The notes under the pieces were generated by a model. That model did no database searches and was not told the DNA's origin. It saw only the letters and a list, made by a program, of their open reading frames with translations. DNA of 64,000 bases from Paramacrobiotus metropolitanus. Its lineage: Eukaryota; Tardigrada; Eutardigrada; Parachela; Macrobiotidae. A program made the position numbers and the translations under genes. The stretch is from contig NW_026570286.1 in the NCBI RefSeq assembly GCF_019649055.1, forward strand, positions 310,001-374,000, written 5' to 3'. Positions 60,201 to 64,000 of this stretch are shown here, in pieces; position 1 is the first letter of the stretch, and each line of letters begins with the position of its first letter.

Positions 60201-63200
60201 GATCAATATTACAGAGAAACTGAAAATTGTAAACTGAAATTGAAAATTGTAGAAATTGCAAACTGTACAAAGATGAAGGTCCACAGGTGAACAACTTCAC
60301 ATACACTACTTTTAAAACTATTCAAGTAATAGCTTCCCCATACTACGAATATCTTTTGTTCATTTATGAAATTCAAGCAATTTACTGGTTATACGCACAT
60401 ACGCATTCAGACGGGCTGACCGTTCCGTTAAGCAGGGCATTTCGAGCATTATAGCAAAGCGGAAGAAATCCCACTGTCATTTCAATTTAGGATCCTTGGA
60501 ACATGAAAAGCGCAAAGTGTGACAACTAGTACAGCCAGCGGACTGGATAATTACAAATCGATGCACTACATACACAACTGTCCAGTCTGGGCAGTATAAT
60601 AATGCCGGAAAAAGAAGGCTTTTCCTCCCTGAAAAAAAGCGACGAATACTTCTGCAGACGCAAATTTAACAGCCGGCTTATACTGGCCCGTTGTGCCACC
60701 GAAGTCTGTAATCGATCTATGCCGGGTTACCAGCAAAATGAGAACTGCCGGCAAAAAAACGCTTCTGCCGATATATATCTATCAGGTACCGGATAGCGCG
60801 GCTGGATGATCATATACACTATCAGGAAATCCCATCAGGCATCCAAGTGATTTATGTACTGAATGCCAGGCAGGCTAATGCCATCATTTATATGCAGACA
60901 AACATTCTATACAATCTATTTTCAAGGAAAAAACTTGCAAACTACCAGATGAGGTTAATCCTCTAAAACTAATAAATTTGCACCAGTTGACGAAAAAAAG
61001 CACTGTTGAAAATATGATGTATATATATTTAAGGGGAGTTGAAAATTATGCAGTTTACACTATATGAAAGGCAAATGTTTCGCACAAAATGAATTTTCCG
61101 CATATTCACGCTGTACTGCGTACTTCTGAGTACATCGAGAAATTAATACAATAACGCATTTCATTGAATCCTCTGAAGAGTTTGTAAACAAAGTGGGTCG
61201 ATCAATCATCAGCAGGGCCTTTCTTTCCACACATAATAAGTGTGCAACGTGATCTTCATTACAGCTTCGTTGACTTCGTTTACGGGTGCCGAATATGCAG
61301 TCCCGACGGCGCTGATTGATGCGTATATAGCCAGCGATGCCATCGCCGGGCGACACTGTAAGGTATCGTTTAACTGGCGCGGATGAGAGAGTTTAAAAAC
61401 AGAAGCCCGGGTGCTCATAATTACCGCGCAAAAACTCCAAACCGGCTATTATTCTGTCACACGCAACACATGTACATAGAGACGTGTTGCAGTTTGATAT
61501 CGTTTACACCACTTGTACGACTTTTATCATCCCCAAAATATTTCTGCAGAAATACTGCAGTATCCCGTACAGCACGTTACTCGTACGTCGTAAATTAATC
61601 ATTACGCGCATTTACAACAGTCCACTGCGCTGGCAAAAAAGAAACCGTTTTCCCCCGAACAACAGCGCGGAATGATTTTAAGTGAACGGCAGAAAGGGTG
61701 CGCATAATCTGCGCCGAATCGGGCGATCATTAGTTGAGAGTTTTATACAAGTTGATTAGTGCGCAAAATTGCTTTTTAACAGCAATTTAAATCAATTCAA
61801 CAAGCGAATATCTTCGGTCCCCGGGGATGACAATCCGGCTCGGTATATAATGCCGGCATCCATAAGGCATCGCGCCCGTATTACTACGGGCATGACCAGT
61901 CGCAGCTATAGCCGGCTTTTGTATGCCGGTAATGTTTAGACTCAATTGAGACCCATACGATTCCCGTTCAATGGGCGCTTTTGTGCATAATCCCCATGCT
62001 TAGAGCTCGCTGAAGATGGCGATGAAAAGTAGATTACCGTCATGTTCCACCCCAGATCGTACCATAATCAAATGGAATTTTTAGAATAATCATTACAGAG
62101 TCAATTACCGGCCATCGCGTCGCATGTATTGGGCGTAGGAAAAAAAATGAATTATTTGAATTGCACAATTTTTGACGGGGTAACTGCATCATTTTGTGTA
62201 TTCACGATCCGGTGATTAACACGCAAGCTGAAAGTAATGTGTTGTAATTTGGCTCATAAACAAAGTAGCCACTTGCAAAAATAAATGGACACTATAAAAA
62301 AATAATCACGCGAACAACTTGCAAAGTACATCAGCGCGAAACTGCCGGTAACTTTTGTTTTACCGCATAAATAAAGGTTTCTTGCAGAATGTCGTTAGTG
62401 GTCGTTAGTGTTTTTGCAAACAATGAAATGTTTTAGAAAACAGAAACCATGTTTTGTTATTTATTTATCGAGTTTGAAATTAATATTGCGTTATTCAATA
62501 TTTCTTAATTTTCTTAATAATTGAAAAATAATGCACATCCACGGTAAGAAAGATTAATTAAGCATGGGAATTAATGTCAACGTACGCTGTCTATTCATTC
62601 CGTACGCAGCGTAGATCAAGGAAAAAAATCAGACGATTAACCTTGTCTGTTGAAAATTGAAATAGAGGTTACATTATGAAAGGAGAAATCATTACAACAA
62701 TACTCAGACTGTTATTTTTAGGCTTTGACAACAATAAAGGTGTGTAGCAGAATGGGACGACGTGGTATTAATCCAAACAGATTAAGCTGCTCTTTTTTGA
62801 ACTAATAAGCACTGCTCACATAACATTGATTTGCAGCGCAAACATGCTTGGCAAAATTTTCCATAGTTTTGAACCATTTTTCCTCCCTAACTTCCGCCCA
62901 GGTCCAAAATGTCATCACATAACCGGATCCGTTAAAGGCTTTTCGCGCTGTTTTGTAACTCTGTACGCACTTGACGTGTGGCACCATTTATATTATATGG
63001 ACAAGCGTATGGGACAGCGCGGGGAAAATCTCTGCGCTCGCCGGCGCGGTAAGAGTTATTTAGGGGAAAATTTATCGGTTGCTTCCTCCGATCGAAAGAA
63101 ACCTTTTTCTTGTCTGTTAAACTGATTCCCGCGCTCGACATAATGTTGCCGGCATTTTATTAGTGAGAGTGAACAAACATAAACTGACAGTGTGTATCGT

Positions 63201-64000
63201 CAATCCTTAAAGAAATCCACTAATGGACCTGATTTTTCCGATGCAACATGAAGCACACTGAACTGTATAGTGGGAGCGGCGCGCACGCCGGAATTCGACA
63301 GGAGCGCCGTAGCAAAAATTCCATAATCGCTGCGCGTCGACAACATCCCAGCCGCCGCCACAGCATATAATCAATTCCCATCATTTGTCTCGATTGCAAA
63401 TTTTTCTGTCCTCTTGCATTATGTTGCGTGAAAGAAGACAGAAAAATCCATTATCATCCACAAATGTTGTACATAAGAGAAAAACATATCTATACATTTA
63501 TTCACGTACACGTGCGGCACGATGCGTCGCGCCGTGCAGAAAACGCTTGTAATCTAATTTTGCTAATTAAGTATTTATTTGGGGCGGTAGAATGCAGACA
63601 CATCATACGTGTAAGAAAATTATTCAATTAGGGCTGCTGTTTCGCTCTTTATTAATTTGTCACATATACACGTGTATCAATTTACATTCTTTTCTATTAG
63701 TATATGCCAAAGAAAATTAATCCTCTGTAATATTGTGCACATACTGTTTTTATTGTAATATATTTCAGTGTTAAACAAAACATAACCTCATGATTGCTTA
63801 ATATAACAAAAGGTTTTGGAACAATTTTGTATGTAATTATAATCACAACCATCTCAAAACGCTGGTGTAATACAGTTTAAATTTAGTAACTTCTGTTGGA
63901 GAGTGTAAAGTTATCAATCAGTTGGCTGGCTTCGTATGTCACGGTTGCGATAAAGCTGTACTGAGCGAATTAAAATGTAAGAACCAATCTTATAAGCTTA
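57265..64000. other. Long stretch without recognised genes
   Basis: 6.7 kb upstream of the GPCR start. I checked the open frames on both strands; none has a family motif, a signal peptide with supporting splice sites, or convincing composition. A GC-richer patch at 59420-59570 and another at 62880-63060 are flanked by AT-rich DNA. Regulatory sequence for the GPCR is a plausible content. Confidence 0.45.

Overview
The window is animal nuclear DNA. Every recognisable gene is split by mostly short GT-AG introns (many about 55-400 bases). The gene content is purely metazoan: troponin T, NDC80, a p24 cargo receptor, a class A GPCR, ERAL1, mitochondrial bL27 and an astacin-family protein. The Glu-rich troponin T tail, the compact introns and the dense mix of gene orientations point to an ecdysozoan. 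A tardigrade of the Hypsibius type is my best guess, but that is inference because no species marker was searched.

Layout. 1-2.9 kb: no gene, one long inverted-repeat element. 2.9-5.1 kb (-): uridine phosphorylase. 5.66-6.01 kb (-): small unknown acidic coiled protein. 8.1-11.5 kb (+): secreted astacin-fold protein that has lost its active site. 11.8-14.8 kb (-): troponin T. 16.6-20.1 kb (-): NDC80. 21.0-22.7 kb (-): eEF1B beta/delta. 23.7-25.4 kb (-): TMED/p24. 26.2-29.2 kb (+): SMYD-type SET/MYND protein. 29.5-30.4 kb (-): mitochondrial bL27. 31.1-33.3 kb (+): ERAL1. 33.75-35.3 kb (-): mucin-like membrane protein. 36.7-38.6 kb (+): Ala/Pro/Gly-rich secreted protein. 38.96-39.64 kb (-): divergent TBP-like protein. 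40.3-41.1 kb (-): acidic unknown protein. 41.5-45.2 kb (+): fusion of fucose-1-phosphate guanylyltransferase and glycerate kinase. 46.2-48.1 kb (+): RING protein. 49.65-50.58 kb (+): TEX9-like coiled coil. 51.49-51.94 kb (-): ORF interrupted by one in-frame stop. 54.5-57.3 kb (-): neuropeptide-type GPCR. 57.3-64 kb: no gene seen.

Functional links. Most neighbours are unrelated housekeeping or tissue genes. One pair makes sense together: bL27m and ERAL1 are both mitoribosome genes and are transcribed head to head from about 770 bases. TMED/SMYD and the acidic gene/fusion enzyme are also divergent pairs. The most unusual items are the FPGT-glycerate kinase fusion, the active-site-dead astacin and the very divergent TBP-like protein. 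For the fusion enzyme, troponin T, ERAL1, RING, GPCR and astacin-like genes I placed exon borders by hand, and the summed exon lengths are multiples of three. First exons of the uridine phosphorylase and TBP-like genes, and one SMYD junction, remain unresolved.
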